Source of the DNA: Streblospio benedicti
Taxonomy: Eukaryota; Annelida; Polychaeta; Spionida; Spionidae
Length of the DNA stretch: 64,000 nt
Reading direction: 5' to 3'
NCBI GenBank assembly: GCA_019095985.1
Contig: CM032669.1
Span: 14,192,636-14,256,635, forward strand
The position numbers and the translations under genes are program-made. The notes under the pieces are model-generated. The model made no database searches and was not told where the DNA came from. It saw only the letters and a list, made by a program, of their open reading frames with translations. This document shows positions 13,028-26,400 of the stretch, piece after piece. Position 1 is the stretch's first letter; every line of letters begins with the position of its first letter.

Positions 13028-13489
13028 GCAGAAGCAGGGCAGGTGGCAACCGTTACCCGCCTCACAAAGAAAACTAAAGCAAAATGTAAACAATTTTATA
13101 AAAGCATTTTTTTACTGAAACACGAACTATTTGTTCAAATCTTAGTATCATGTGTAATTTCATGTTGATAATCTATGCTTAATTTGGCTGTTTGAGGATC
13201 AATTTTGAGTCAGACTGATGTTGATAAATTCTTAGTTTGATCTACATCAAAAGACACCTACATCTGGGTGTATACAATATGTTCCTCAGACCACTAATTT
13301 GTTAATCACATAAGTTATATGCAGACAAACTATATCCAAATCAAATAGCATAACACTAATTCTTGTACAAAATAATGCCGTCAATCCTCTAAAAAGCTAA
13401 AAATAATATTGATGCTATGAAACCTTCCGCCATGCTGGTTTAGTTTTGCTCGTGAGGCGGGTAACGGTCGACACCCACCTCGCTTCTGC
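13028..13489. mobile_element. MITE-like element with 38-bp terminal inverted repeats
   Basis: The left terminus 13028-13065 (GCAGAAGC...CCGTTACCCGCCTCAC) is inverted at 13452-13489 with several mismatches. The ends are G+C-rich and the ~385-bp interior is AT-rich with no coding capacity, the usual layout of a non-autonomous DNA transposon. No target-site duplication could be fixed. It may lie in the neuregulin 3' UTR. Confidence 0.65.
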
Positions 13490-13781
13490 ATCATTGTATT
13501 TGATCACTTCTACTGGATTTGAATGACAATAGATTCATAATTGAAAATGACACATTTTCAGTAATGATTCATTATAATTCAAGAGTTTAATTTGTATTGA
13601 CGAGATGAAAACAAATGATGCATTTTATATACAAAAACAAACGTCAGTGGATTTGAAAATAATTATTCAAAATTCTCAATTCTGTTGAATTATGATAGAA
13701 TTATGATGGAAACGTGAAACAACAAAATTCACATATATTCACTCAATTGCCATATCATTAACAATAAATTATATATTTGTA

Positions 13782-16103
13782 TATTTACATATATATAGTA
13801 TATTTACAAAAATTGTTACACTTCTCAAAGTGCATTGCTACGAGGCTATTGTAAAACCAAGATCACTGACTGTTAAGTTATTTCAAAAATCAAATTAGAG
13901 TATACTCAAAATAGACACAATCAAAATTTCAACAATCAGATTTTATCACAACTGTAACACAAAGGCAAGACTATATATACATGTATATCATAAAAATGAT
14001 TGTAAATGGAGCTCACATTAAATGCTGTATATTGCAATGCCAGCACAATATGATCAGCTGTAGAACACTGTAAACACAAGAAGCATGCAGAGTAAGAGCT
14101 CAGCTCTGTTAAATCTGTACAGATTATATAGTGTTTACAACTAGCATAGAACACATCTCCAATGTAAACATAGCAATATATTTTAGTTTTTTATTAGTTT
14201 GTCAAGTTGAAAAAAAAAAATTCCCGCCTTCACACAAGAATGACAAATCTTGTCAGAGGTATTAGGCGTTTGTGTTCACAAAATTCACATTTAACCACTT
14301 TTTGTGATTATTCAAGTAATTTCTTAATGTTTGTGGAATATGTGAAGTAACACACCGGAATGATGAGAGTATTCTATATACAGCCGACTAGTTTAAATTT
14401 ATTTCAAATTTTCCTCACAGTCATTCTCAAATGTCTCATGTCTTCTCAGAAGTACCATTAGTAGAATAAAATCATCGCAAGAATTAGAACAAATCTGCGT
14501 TTTTTTAATATTCATTGCTCAGAATCAACTCTAGATAACAACATCAAACACAGTAGGGTGGAGCGTAGGACATTCATGCAGGATGTAAAATCACATAACA
14601 CTAATGCAGAGAAAAAATTTAAAAAGTCAATTTACCCAAACCATTTCACAACTTGAAGTTATCAAGTCAGCATATGTACACATATTTTCTCACGCATTTA
14701 CACACATGTAAATGTCTTATTTGTAGAAAATATGTCAGATTTATAATATAGTCCATAAATAGTTGCCATTAATGAACCTAGTATCCAAAAGTGAAGTCAT
14801 CAGCTCTTAATTAACAAGTGAGTTTCAATTGATGTACAGATACATTAACATAATACTTATTTACAAATTTACAATATGTTATGTAAGATAACATCCTAAA
14901 ATGTGCAGTACAGCATCATTGCTCAATTTTCAACAGCAACTTGCGTAAATAATCTTACACTTGTTATTGCCTAGCATTCAAAAAATCCTGGTACCAATTA
15001 CCTAACTCATCAACATCATTGATATCTTAAAGGAGAATCACCTAACTAGTAAAGACACTGACTGATACACATATAAAATATACATGCATAATAATCAAAT
15101 ATCACATCTATATCGGGATATATATCGTAATCACAATTAATGAACATTCAGGCAAACACCTCATAATTCTGTCCCATTTGATTGATACTAAACTAACAAT
15201 CATAAATTTATGCAGGAAGCATATAACATTTCCCATATTAAAGATCTTTTAAAGAAGAGAAAAAAAAACATACAAAAAACAAAAAGAAAATGTGTGGCAC
15301 GATAAATCAAAGCAATGAAATATGAAAGAATAACCCAGACTTATGTCATGCCTATTGTATATCTTGTAATTGACAAATAGCAGATCGATTCATAAAAATT
15401 TTGATTTGAAGCATCCCTCATATATACATATATCAAGTATGTATAACAGCATCAATATACCAACAAAAAGTATCAAGTGATTAACAATATCAGTACAACA
15501 ATAACAACCTCTAAAATCATGATCCTTGTTGAAGTTTATGGTAAAATGGATACACATAGATTTAATACTTCACTTGGAGCACTTTCACGTTAAAATCAGT
15601 CCATCACATTCTTTGTACCTACACATCTCTCAATAAATTATCACAAAAAAGAAGAATGCAACATGTTGAAAAGCTTTTTGCAAGTAGTACCAATCATAAT
15701 TGTTTCATCATTATGCAATCCAAAACTATTGTTACACAATAATATACTTAAAAAATATATTTACATTGCTGCCTGTAAAATATAACTATATGGGTATTTG
15801 AAATAAATATATAACATGAACACTGTTGAACTACAAGTTTATATCCAAATCCTCTCTCAAACTTGACAAAATAAATACTATTACCCCTAGTAAACACATT
15901 TTCCCATGAAAAATAGTAAGAATGAGCATATATTTACCAAGTCAGCATATATATATACTTCCATTTACACACTTATTGTACATTAAGCCATCCTTAATTC
16001 AAAAGTTAACCAATTTATAATATGCTTGAACAAATTATCACTGGTTGGAATTTTGTTAACAACATGCTTTTAATATATGGCATAATGATAGACTATATTT
16101 ACA
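13782..16103 (-). promoter_or_regulatory. Cluster of Pumilio-type motifs in putative neuregulin 3' UTR
   Basis: Plus-strand TATTTACA, which is UGUAAAUA in the neuregulin transcript, occurs at 13782-13789, 13801-13808, 14858-14865, 15758-15765 and 16096-16103. UGUANAUA is the Pumilio/PUF recognition element. The function depends on the transcript reaching these sites, which is not shown here. Confidence 0.4.
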
Positions 16104-16520
16104 AGCGCATTGTTTATTAGTAAGCGTAATATTAAACTGCCTTAAAATTTTTCTTAATTGAGACAATACTCATGAAATGTATGTAAAGTGAACAATCCAA
16201 TATTTAAAAAGTCATAACTTGGCCTTTTATCCATTAATACATGTTCAAGAGGCTGGAAAATGTGACATTTTTTTCAATCACAAGCTTGATAATAGACTAT
16301 GCCATCTAGAAGCATAATGGGGCCTTGGTTTCAGTGGTCGATATTCATGTTCTTTCTGGCACTTCTGCTGATGCTGCTTTTAACCGACAGAAAGCTCTCC
16401 TCAATTATTTTAAGGGGCGATGATGTCTCTTTCTTCTTCTAAGAAGAAACCGTCTGGAAATGACCACCATCAACACCACTACCACCAACACTGATGATTA
16501 TGATCTTGAGGCGTGGCTGC

Positions 16521-17438
16521 CTATACTGGGGTAGCATCGGGATCAGGATCGTACATCACGCCATCTATGACATCAGCTGCAGCATAATGTCGTCTGCTGC
16601 TGTACGGAGGCGGATGGACACGACGGGTCACTGGTGATGGCCGAAGTTTCCCACTGAACGAACTCTCATTCTCCATTGCATAAGGATTGAAGGCAGCATG
16701 TGGCTCCGTCAGTGCATATGTTGGTGGATTGGAAAACTCATCCCAGGACAAGTTGCCTTCGCTCGAGCCTCGTGATCCCTCTGAGCTCTGCTTCCGGGTG
16801 AGTTTACTGATCCTCGGATCTTCAGGCTGCGGCGCGGTGTACTCTTTTTTCTGAAGCTGCAAGTTCATGAACAGATCGTGTTCATCGCCCAGACTTGAAA
16901 CTTCCGATCCCGAGTCTGACCCTACCGCACATTCTCCATTGACTTTACACTCTACATCAGCTTTGTGCAGTATTGAATCATTGAAATACTGATTGTCATA
17001 GTCTGAATGCTGGTCAAAATCGCGGTCATTGTTTTTAAGCATATCACCACGACCTGGTAAGAATTCGTGGCTGGACGTTGGTGGGAAGCCTTCGTTTGCC
17101 GCGTGAGCAGACTCGGTCCTCGATGTTTGAGAGGGCGACGAGCGATGTGAGTTGTCATGGTCGGACTCCACCAAGGCAAAAGTAGTGTGGTGGATGGGAC
17201 CTGATGGAGGGAGGCTGGAAGGCAGCGGTGGTGGCGGTGTGGACGATGTTGCGGGTGGCACTCTACCCGCAACACAGTCTTTAGATGCGAAGCCTAGGAG
17301 TGGAGCCGTATTCTGTCTTGGTAGTTGTGCAGAGGAATTATGGTGGTTATGGTGTTGATGGTTGTGGTGGTCATAATATGCCAGAGGTGAAACTTCTTCG
17401 GTTTGAGTAGAGCTGTCTGTGTGTTGCTTTGGTGATGC
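16521..17438 (-). CDS. NRG: Neuregulin-like last coding exon: cytoplasmic tail
   Basis: Phase-0 exon of 305 codons ending in TAG. The acceptor is a pyrimidine tract followed by ACGCAG. The tail is low-complexity: a His-rich stretch (YYDHHNHQHHNHHN), a proline cluster (PPPPLPSSLPPSGP), a Ser/Gly stretch (SSEGSRGSSEGN) and many acidic residues. Two PPxY motifs are visible, NPPTYAL and HPPPYSS, which in other proteins bind WW domains such as those of NEDD4-type ligases or YAP. The last residues DATPV fit a class I PDZ ligand (T at -2, V at the end). Outside these motifs the sequence is poorly conserved, as is usual for neuregulin tails. Confidence 0.93.
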   Translation of the reverse strand, partial: ASPKQHTDSSTQTEEVSPLAYYDHHNHQHHNHHNSSAQLPRQNTAPLLGFASKDCVAGRVPPATSSTPPPPLPSSLPPSGPIHHTTFALVESDHDNSHRSSPSQTSRTESAHAANEGFPPTSSHEFLPGRGDMLKNNDRDFDQHSDYDNQYFNDSILHKADVECKVNGECAVGSDSGSEVSSLGDEHDLFMNLQLQKKEYTAPQPEDPRISKLTRKQSSEGSRGSSEGNLSWDEFSNPPTYALTEPHAAFNPYAMENESSFSGKLRPSPVTRRVHPPPYSSRRHYAAADVIDGVMYDPDPDATPV

Positions 17439-20400
17439 CTGCGTAAAAAAAACAAAGAATTATGCAGCGTTGGTAAAACCTTGCCAGCGAGCATAACACT
17501 TGAAGTCACCCTAAATTTACCCCTTTACAAGTGCAATGGACTCATGTCATGCTGGTAAATCTTAATCCGGTACATCTTATATCCAGAACGAGTTGAATTA
17601 CCACAAGAGCATGAAAATGTATATAAATCCGGTGCTATGCGTGAATTTCTACACGTCAATTCATTGCTTGGTAAACAGTCTCAGTGTCATGATACCGGGG
17701 TAGTTTTGTACGGGATTTTAAATAGTCTCAGTGTTAGAATAATGTCAGAATAATGTAATGCATAACAAAGCATGAGTGTAAAATTGGCACATTACTAGTA
17801 ATATATCATATTTGTATAGTTTTTATATTACTGGACTGAAAAACACTAGCTCAGAGAAAGTGCCGTGGCACAAACATGATCAAGTAAACTCATCATACCA
17901 TGTTCTGTGTGAGCTGGATGTTGCCACCGTTGACAGGTCCATTGGTTCCTGCGACAACGGCAGACTGTGGCCTGAACATGGGATTGGGCTGCTGCATTGC
18001 TGCTGCTTGCCGCAACTTCTCACGTTTTTTCTTCTCAAACTTTTCGCGTCGTCGTCTACAAGCAGCAAATCATGAGAATTAGTGAATGATTTGAAATTTT
18101 ATAATAAATAAAATGGAAAGCTTATTCTTCTAAAAGCTCTGAATTCATCATTGCTTAAGAAATCTTCAGCGAGGATTCAAGTTTACTTTCATAGCAAGAA
18201 ACCACAACACAACAAGTATCTCTACTTAAATGACGTTGAAAGTTTTCTACAAAAAAATATATAAATTCCTATCTGGATTAACACATTGACTTTAACTCAA
18301 TTACAAATGCCTTAACCTTGAAAAGGTAAGCATGAAATGTTTATCGCAAAACGAGTTGCATGGCCAGGTTACCAGGTTAATTGCAAAGTTATGAAACGAT
18401 TTTTCAAAGCTATCTTTGATATTCTTTCGGTTTAGCTTCAACTTCATTCTAATCCTTAGAGCAAATCACATATCTCTGTTAAATGAACAGAATCTGATGT
18501 GTGAATGTACCGCTGGTGAAGCAGGATGCTTCAACTTCGACATAGAGAGTTTCTACTCACTTTGCCAGACACCACGATACAAGCAGGATGGCCAGGAAAA
18601 CCAAGGCTCCTACAGCAAGGCCGGCGATCGTCATGTTGCGGTCAAAGTCATGCGCTTCACGACCTACAAACAAAAGCCCGTTTGAAAAGTGCACTTACAA
18701 TGACACATGTTTTTGTTTTATACTAAGATTAAATAACAATGAAAACATGTGATTGACGTTTTACTAATTCATCAAGAATAAATATTGACAATTTTTAAAA
18801 GATTGCAATTTTCTTTTACTCACAAAGATTTAATTTTCTTGTTTAATTGTAACATTTATTGATAAGTGTCATCATTTCAAAATATTCAAATCAATAAATT
18901 AACTGAAAAAACTTTAACACTTGTAACAAAAAGAATAAAAAACATGTATTTTGAATGAGTATTGGGTATAAATGAAAATACAACAAAGGTGTATGTCAAC
19001 GAGATCAATGCATGCATATCTACTGACTTGTCTGCACCAGGTAGTAAACTAAACAGTTAATAGTGAGGTTTATAATAAAAAAATATATATGCAACAGTAA
19101 AAAATGCAATCTGACAGTGCAAGACAAGTTGATGTGAGCCATGGAGCTCCATCTTCATGGGTAGTGAACCACAAGATCATAGCCTAAAGGATGGAAACTT
19201 GGGCGGCAATACATAGCAAACCAAATCTGATGGATTCCTCATGGTGTTGAGAAGTTTTAAGTTGTTTTTTTACATTTTAATTCTCATGAGAAACTCAAAT
19301 CTTTATAAACAGCCAAGGTTGTGGAGTATTGGGAAGCTTTAAATCAATGTGATTGATATTACATTGAGTAACGTTAGAATCATAACTGGGATCGCTAATG
19401 TAAATTTATGTGTATGTACTTATCAGAGAAATTGATAAGACCAATAATGGGCACAGGCAACCATATGATTATTGAAAATTGATTCCATTGTAAGTCGTTT
19501 TGAAACTCATGCAAAAATAAAGAAGGTAAATAATAGATCTAAGGAAAATCTTAGTGTCAAGAAAGGCAAACAAGTGCGATTCCAGTAAACATTGAAACAA
19601 AGGTAAAACAGATAGAGTCGAGTACAATTGGCACTAGTAGCAGACAACAATTCCACTTGTTCAAGAACACATGCACCTGTTAGAGGGGTCAGTCGGAATA
19701 GAAAACGACCATACTGATTAGTGCCAACATGGACATTTACGTCATTTTTCAAGACTTGAATGAGGTTTGGGATTCCACAATGAACAGTTTAATTAACTAA
19801 GTGAGCTTTAGCCTCCATTACTTTGCGCATGCTCTATGACAATGATGATGCTTATGATGATGATAATAATAGGTAGAAGCAATAACCCGCAAGTCAACAC
19901 ACGTGGCAACAACAACAACAACAACAGCAAGACAATTCAATGACTTTCACATGCATATACATACTTTCTAATTCTTTGAGTATGGAGAAGACATCCTTTG
20001 ATTGGCACCGCTCCCCAACATAGTCCGGTGTACACCTGCCAAACAACCCAACACCTACGTTTTACACTTGTAATGACTTGCAAAATTCAATAATTTTTAC
20101 TAATTCTTTTGCTTTTTGACAAAGTCAGACCACACAACAGCTGATGACAGAAATCACCAAGTCTGCTATTTGAACTTCTTCACTATCTGCAAAAAAAAAG
20201 CTCTTTACATCGCTTGTGTGCAATAGTTAGAAAGAAAAAGTTAGTGATTAAAAATGTAAATTAATTCTGTACATTGTATGTACATAGTATGGCAAACTAC
20301 ATGTATGTTCATCTGTCAACTAGTCAATGGCATTTGTCTATATTAAGAGCAGTCTATTTACAGTCATATTTACATTTAAAAAGTCAGTTAACTGATTTAT

Positions 20401-23400
20401 AATAAATAACTTTTATAAAGTTAGAAAAAAAGTAAATAGTAAATCTAATAATTCCGAACACTTAATTAAGAGCCAAAATGTACTGATATGTGTGTATGAA
20501 CATTTATAACATTCATAAGCTAAGTTTAAATTTGTACATATTTTCGATACATGGGTGGGATTTGAATATCAAGCTGTCTGAGTCTTGTCATTCTGGAACC
20601 TTAGTTGTCAGTTTTTCTCTGCTGCTTCAGCAAAATTGAGACATCAAACATAAGGATACTGTAAGCAAATATTAGCAGGTTAAAATTCTGTTTAGTGTAA
20701 TCATTAACATACAGAAATGAAGGAACTATGTTACAAACTGTAATAGAGCAATGGTGACAATCGCTATGAGCAAAATGTACATTATTTTTGCTATTGGCCA
20801 ATTGCAAAAATTATGTCAACAATAGGGTAAGAATTTCGGACACGAGGGCATAAACTACCACTTCTCCAATCACGTTTATAGTTAAAATATTAATATTTTT
20901 CTTTATCACACGGGGAAGCATGCACAATCTATCTATCAGACATTAATAACTCAGCATTCAAATTTGGTATTGGTAAGTTAAATAGATATTTGGTACATAA
21001 ATATCAGCACTTATATTTTAGCAACAAAAACTAACAAAAGTTACTAATCATAATTGTAATTTGTTCGAAATCAGATGCCATCATGTGTACGTTCTGACAA
21101 TTAACCAACAAAAGATGAAAATGTAAACGCTGTGCCGAAGTTATTGGAAATATACTAAAAAACATTAACACTCACTACACAAATAATCATTTACCCTCTA
21201 AGATCGTTTAGTTTTCTCCACCACATCCAGTTAGATGTTGGAGATGGATGTATGTTGGGATGTTGCAAATAACTTGGGCACAACGTCTACAAATCAAGGG
21301 GCTAACTCTGGCAAAGTCACCTAATTAAGTGTACCCATGTATAAAATGTGTACACATCGATTGTAATTCAGAAATCATTACTGTTGGCTGATCAATTTTC
21401 CCCTAATTGTATGACAGTAAACAGCACTGGGAAGAGTATACCACTTAATCATTTTCTATCTATCCTTTCACTACATACCCGTATTTAACATTTCCGTAAC
21501 TTTTCAGTTATTGCTGGAGTCTTCAGAAGTGTATAAAATAATTCTTTCTCGCAAATGGCTAGATAATGATTCTATTTTCAGTAGTAACATGCCATGCTTT
21601 TAAGTCAGTTGGATTAATATAGGGATTGTCACTATCTACTCTATTGTGAATTTCTCAAAGGTGATCAATTTTCAACTATGTTCATTATGCTTGATTGGTG
21701 AAGTGTTCGAATTCTTTATACTTTCAGCTTATTTCTCTCAGTAATGCACTGCACACAACGTTCATCAGTCAGCGGTGATTGATAATGATATATATATATT
21801 TTAAAAAAATCATCATTTTTGTAATAATGAAGTTATGGTGGTGAAACACAATGAACACAATACCAAATCAAATCAATAATGATCATTTGAAAATCAACCA
21901 ATCACAAACTTCAACACAGCAAGTAGCAGCAACCAACCAAATGTTGCTATACATACTATAGTCTTGATTTGGGAGAGAGAAGGTGGTGAAGTCAGGACGA
22001 ACTTCTTGGCAGCGAACTCCATGAAAGCCCGAGGCACACCTGCAACCCGCCAACCCACAATATCGCATTATAAGTAAGTAGGTAAGTATTTGTCACCGCA
22101 GTTAAAAGACCCTTGGGTTTGTTAGCACTCCTGGAGCAAAGGAGTGGAATTATCCACCACGATGCCGTTAACTGTCAAATCTTGAAATAGTTGCGCCTAA
22201 TGGACAACTATACGATCTGCCATCACCAGCGGCATTGATACCCACCTACACACATACTGCACAATATCAAATCACACAAACTATGTACAGATTAAATGTT
22301 TCATGTTAATAAAAGCTAATGTCACTACTATTCATTAACAATACAGATAATAAAATGAAGACAACAACTTTGACTTCAAAAGATTAAAACATTCGAAGAC
22401 CTTTCCCCACAACAATGATAATAACGGAGTTCAACACATGGTGATGATACTCTATTCCAGTTAATACACTGGTAAAACATATTGCAATAATACTTTTACT
22501 TTGTAAAGCTTGACATATTGATTTTGTTAACTATTAAAAGGAATTGTGTTAAATGAAGTAATCTTGAAAATGTATAACCCAACATGATCCTACCGGTATG
22601 CAAAACATGTAGTCCTTGGTCTCTACTAACAAGAATTTATTAATCTAATGATACCTTAAATGTTGATTTTTTTATAAATATACTCCATTTAAGTTTATAA
22701 AAGCATGTGTGTCTGTGAGTGTGTGTACAGTTTTGAAAATGACCAGAATATTGTTGTACCTGCAGAACTGGGAGTTGAGGTCTCGGATCTCGTAGCAGAC
22801 GCCCCCGTTTAGGCAGAATGCCTGCTGCTTGCATGGAATGGCGTGTTCGGGGCTCATCTCTTGTACTTTTTCTGCAATGAACAGGGTACAATTAAGTATT
22901 CTATGTCACTGTGATCTCAACTCACTGTATGCAATGTGCAAATTTTATAAAGCCCTTCCATAATGTTTTTGACAATGTCCAATTGTGGAATCAGATGCAA
23001 ATAAACTAAAAGTATTGAATTAAGTTCTATGGAGTAGAATGTTGCTGAGGTGAAAACAAATTACATTATTCCTAGTGCACACGGGTTCTTGGTCAAAATA
23101 GCTAAATATAATCAACTTAATCACACTAATAAAATGAAACCACCAGTAACAACGGACTTGGAAATTCAAAGAAACAAGAAAGATAATGAAAGGTGATGAA
23201 GCTAAACAAAAACCAGTGATGTTAGCCAAAATACGAGATGCAAATCAAACACCGAGTTTACCACAACAACAAACCATTTGTACCATATTCTATCACCCTA
23301 TACATAGGAGAAAACAAACTAGAGAAACTGAAGCTGCCAGGAAGATGATGACGATAAACATATCACCTTAACATGAAAAATGGACCACAAATATTAGGAT

Positions 23401-26400
23401 GCTTGTGGTTACAAAGTGGGGAGCATAAAATCATATTCCACGCCATCTGGTGTAAATAGATGTCAAAGATCTCACCTCCATGTGTGATACACTTGACCTA
23501 TTATTTGCACGTTTTTTTTTGGGGGGGGGGGTTCTGTTCCGGGTTTTTTCCTATAAGCATGATGTCAGAATTCACTGAATTTATTCTAGAACTACAGCCC
23601 ACTTCTTTCCAGCATTTTTAGAATGCAATTGTATTTCTATTTTACTATTCTTTTAATTCTACAGATGCTCAAAGATTTCACATTTGAGCTTCAAATGTTG
23701 GTCATTTTTATGAAGAAATTTACGTGATCTTAAAAAAGTTGGACTTAAAGAATCTGTAATATAGATTTTATACATTACTGATGTACAATCAGATATATGA
23801 TTCAATGGCCTAAAATAATTAATCCAAGAGATTCAAGATTCAATAATCAAAAAATAAATAATACAAAATCATGGCATGAATATGGGACTAAAGGCTATAA
23901 CCCATGCACTCGAATAAACCCACTACAGTTCATCATCCATGGAACAGCGTAAAACCCAGATTTTGCCTACTATCACAGGCACCTAGATATAGCAGATGCT
24001 GCTCTAACAATAAGCTTTACAAATGTTTATCCCTGTCTTGATTGCTGAATAAAGTCGGTAGACGGAGATCAAAGGCTGGGGGCCTGATGTTTGTTTCTCT
24101 TATCTGATCCAGGTGTTGTGAAAGGCTCATCAGCAGGCCTTGATGGCCCAGACTGTCCTGACGTCACCACTCGTGGGTGGAATTCTGCCAAATCCTTCTC
24201 CTGCTCATGCATTCAACCAGTCTTCCACCAAATACAATAAATAATGGGCTCAACGATGATGCCGCCACTGTAACTTAACACGGTTTTCTGCCAACCAGAT
24301 TTCTTGTCAGAAGACATTAGTCTACCATCACATTTATCACAGGCGTTTATTTATCATCAATACAATGATTACTATTTAATTTAGAGTACTTATTTGGAAC
24401 ACAAGACAGTGCAGATCGCCCAAGGTTGTTACTTTCTTACAAAGTTCCCTGCTGAGAACAGAGGTTGTATTTTCTCCGACATCACTGCACCAAAACTTGG
24501 CGGCCTGTGATGGTCCCGACAACTTGATACCCTTTCTCTCCACTATATCATCAATTGACATTCGAAACATAGCAATGGAAATTTGGCATTTTACATTGTC
24601 AATGTTATGATTCAGACCCATCATTTCTGTACAGGCAATTTTACAAGTAAACAGATTCGATTCTATTGATACAACTTTCACGCGGCCATGTTTTAGGCTA
24701 CAAGGGCAAAGAGGTTAGTTGCAACTTGAAAGTTGTAAGCTATGACAGCTTAACATCATTTTACCCTACAAAAGTCATTAGACAAATAACAATTTAGAAC
24801 ACTTTAGTTAATGATATGCTACATGAAGGTAGGATTCTTTGAAGAAGCCATTTCTGAAAATCTGTCTCATTTACAAAATGAAGTCAGTATCCTTATTCTG
24901 CATAACTTTCAGTGGGGCCAGCCAAGTAAACTGTGGTTTTTCAACATCATCATTTAGGTCTTCTGTGTTTCACAACTGGTGATTGAAGTATCACTTGGTT
25001 TACCAATTTGAATTCAATAGCCAGATCTTTGTCTGCTGTGGTGTACAAATTACTACTTTGTGGTTTTGCGCGTCTGCTAAACAAACTTGGCCTACAATGA
25101 AATGTGACGGATACCATGTTCTTTGGCCGCAAAATCACCTTTTGACTACGCAGCCTTGGCCTCCAGGATTTTGCCATCAATGTATGGTCAAACTGTACAT
25201 CTGATGACAAAGATTGCAAAGCATTAAGTGTGGCCGTGGCACTAGCTGCTTCCAGGAAGACGAGGATTTGAAGATGGAGACTTGAGCTATCAAGTTTTGT
25301 TTAGGTTTATTGGGTGCTTCATAGATCATCCTTGTAAAGTAACACCTCACCTCAAGCACCTAACACATGCACATATCCGCAAAGCAAAATATTTACCAGT
25401 TTACCATAAGCTTACATTACACTACAGGCGCATAATTACTCATCATGTAAAACAGATAGTGAGATTTATGTTTGCATATATAATGTGCTCTCAATTATTC
25501 GGCAACTTCAACATTTGTAGTTCTACACTGTGTTTCTGCTAAAGTTATCCCAGAATACCAACACAATCAAAATCAATTTCAAACAAGAGGTATGAAATCA
25601 TCATCATACAAATACAAAAGAAAAATAAATAAGACAATGCAAAAATAAATCATGCAAGGAGAGTCTTACTTGTCTTGTTGAATATCATGTTATAAAATGA
25701 TTTGATGAGTGTAGGTTACAATTAAAGTTCAAGCTTAAGTCTCCACACACCAAAACAAAAGTGAACTTATTTCAATCCAAAAGAAATATCCACTTTCCTT
25801 TTTGAATTTCAGATCTCTAACATGTAGTTGATAAACGTTCTACAGTATAAAACAACTGTTTCAAAGCACTTGCATCCATACTCTTTGCCATTCACTTTAG
25901 AATGTTTAGCTTTTACTAAATACAGAATTACATGAACTTGCACAATTGTTTTTGCCTCAGTGATTAGGTTAATAAAAGGACTGACCCCCATTAAGGAAAC
26001 AATACCAACGCAACAGCAAAAACATGATTAGTAAGTATTTGATAGATGATGGTGGACATTGTATTAGAATATTCTTACAACAATTAAGAATCTACACCAT
26101 ACTTATTTCTATTATACAAACTATATTCTACCAAATGTATATAAAAAATCACTTCAGAATCAGCCTGTTGAGTATTGTTGAGTGAGACACCTACGATGGC
26201 GGCCGGACATGAAGAGACTTTCCTCTTCACAGAAAATAATGAGCACGGACATTGTATTTCATGGAAATCTAATTCAATCACAAAAGTTAAAATCTGCTCA
26301 CTTGCACAATCAGGGTTTGTTGAAAATGATATTGTCTACATGACGGTTTTGTTTCGTATTTTGCCATAGCAAAACATGTTTTCTTTCAAAGAAAATTAGA

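Larger units (their letters stand above)
10559..16520. other. Tail-to-tail interval: 3' UTRs and spacer
   Basis: About 6 kb of AT-rich DNA between the stop codons of CFAP52 (plus) and the neuregulin-like gene (minus). No reading frame with a recognisable domain. The part next to 16520 should be the neuregulin 3' UTR, whose end cannot be placed. It holds the tandem repeats, two inverted-repeat elements and a cluster of Pumilio-type motifs listed separately. Confidence 0.6.
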
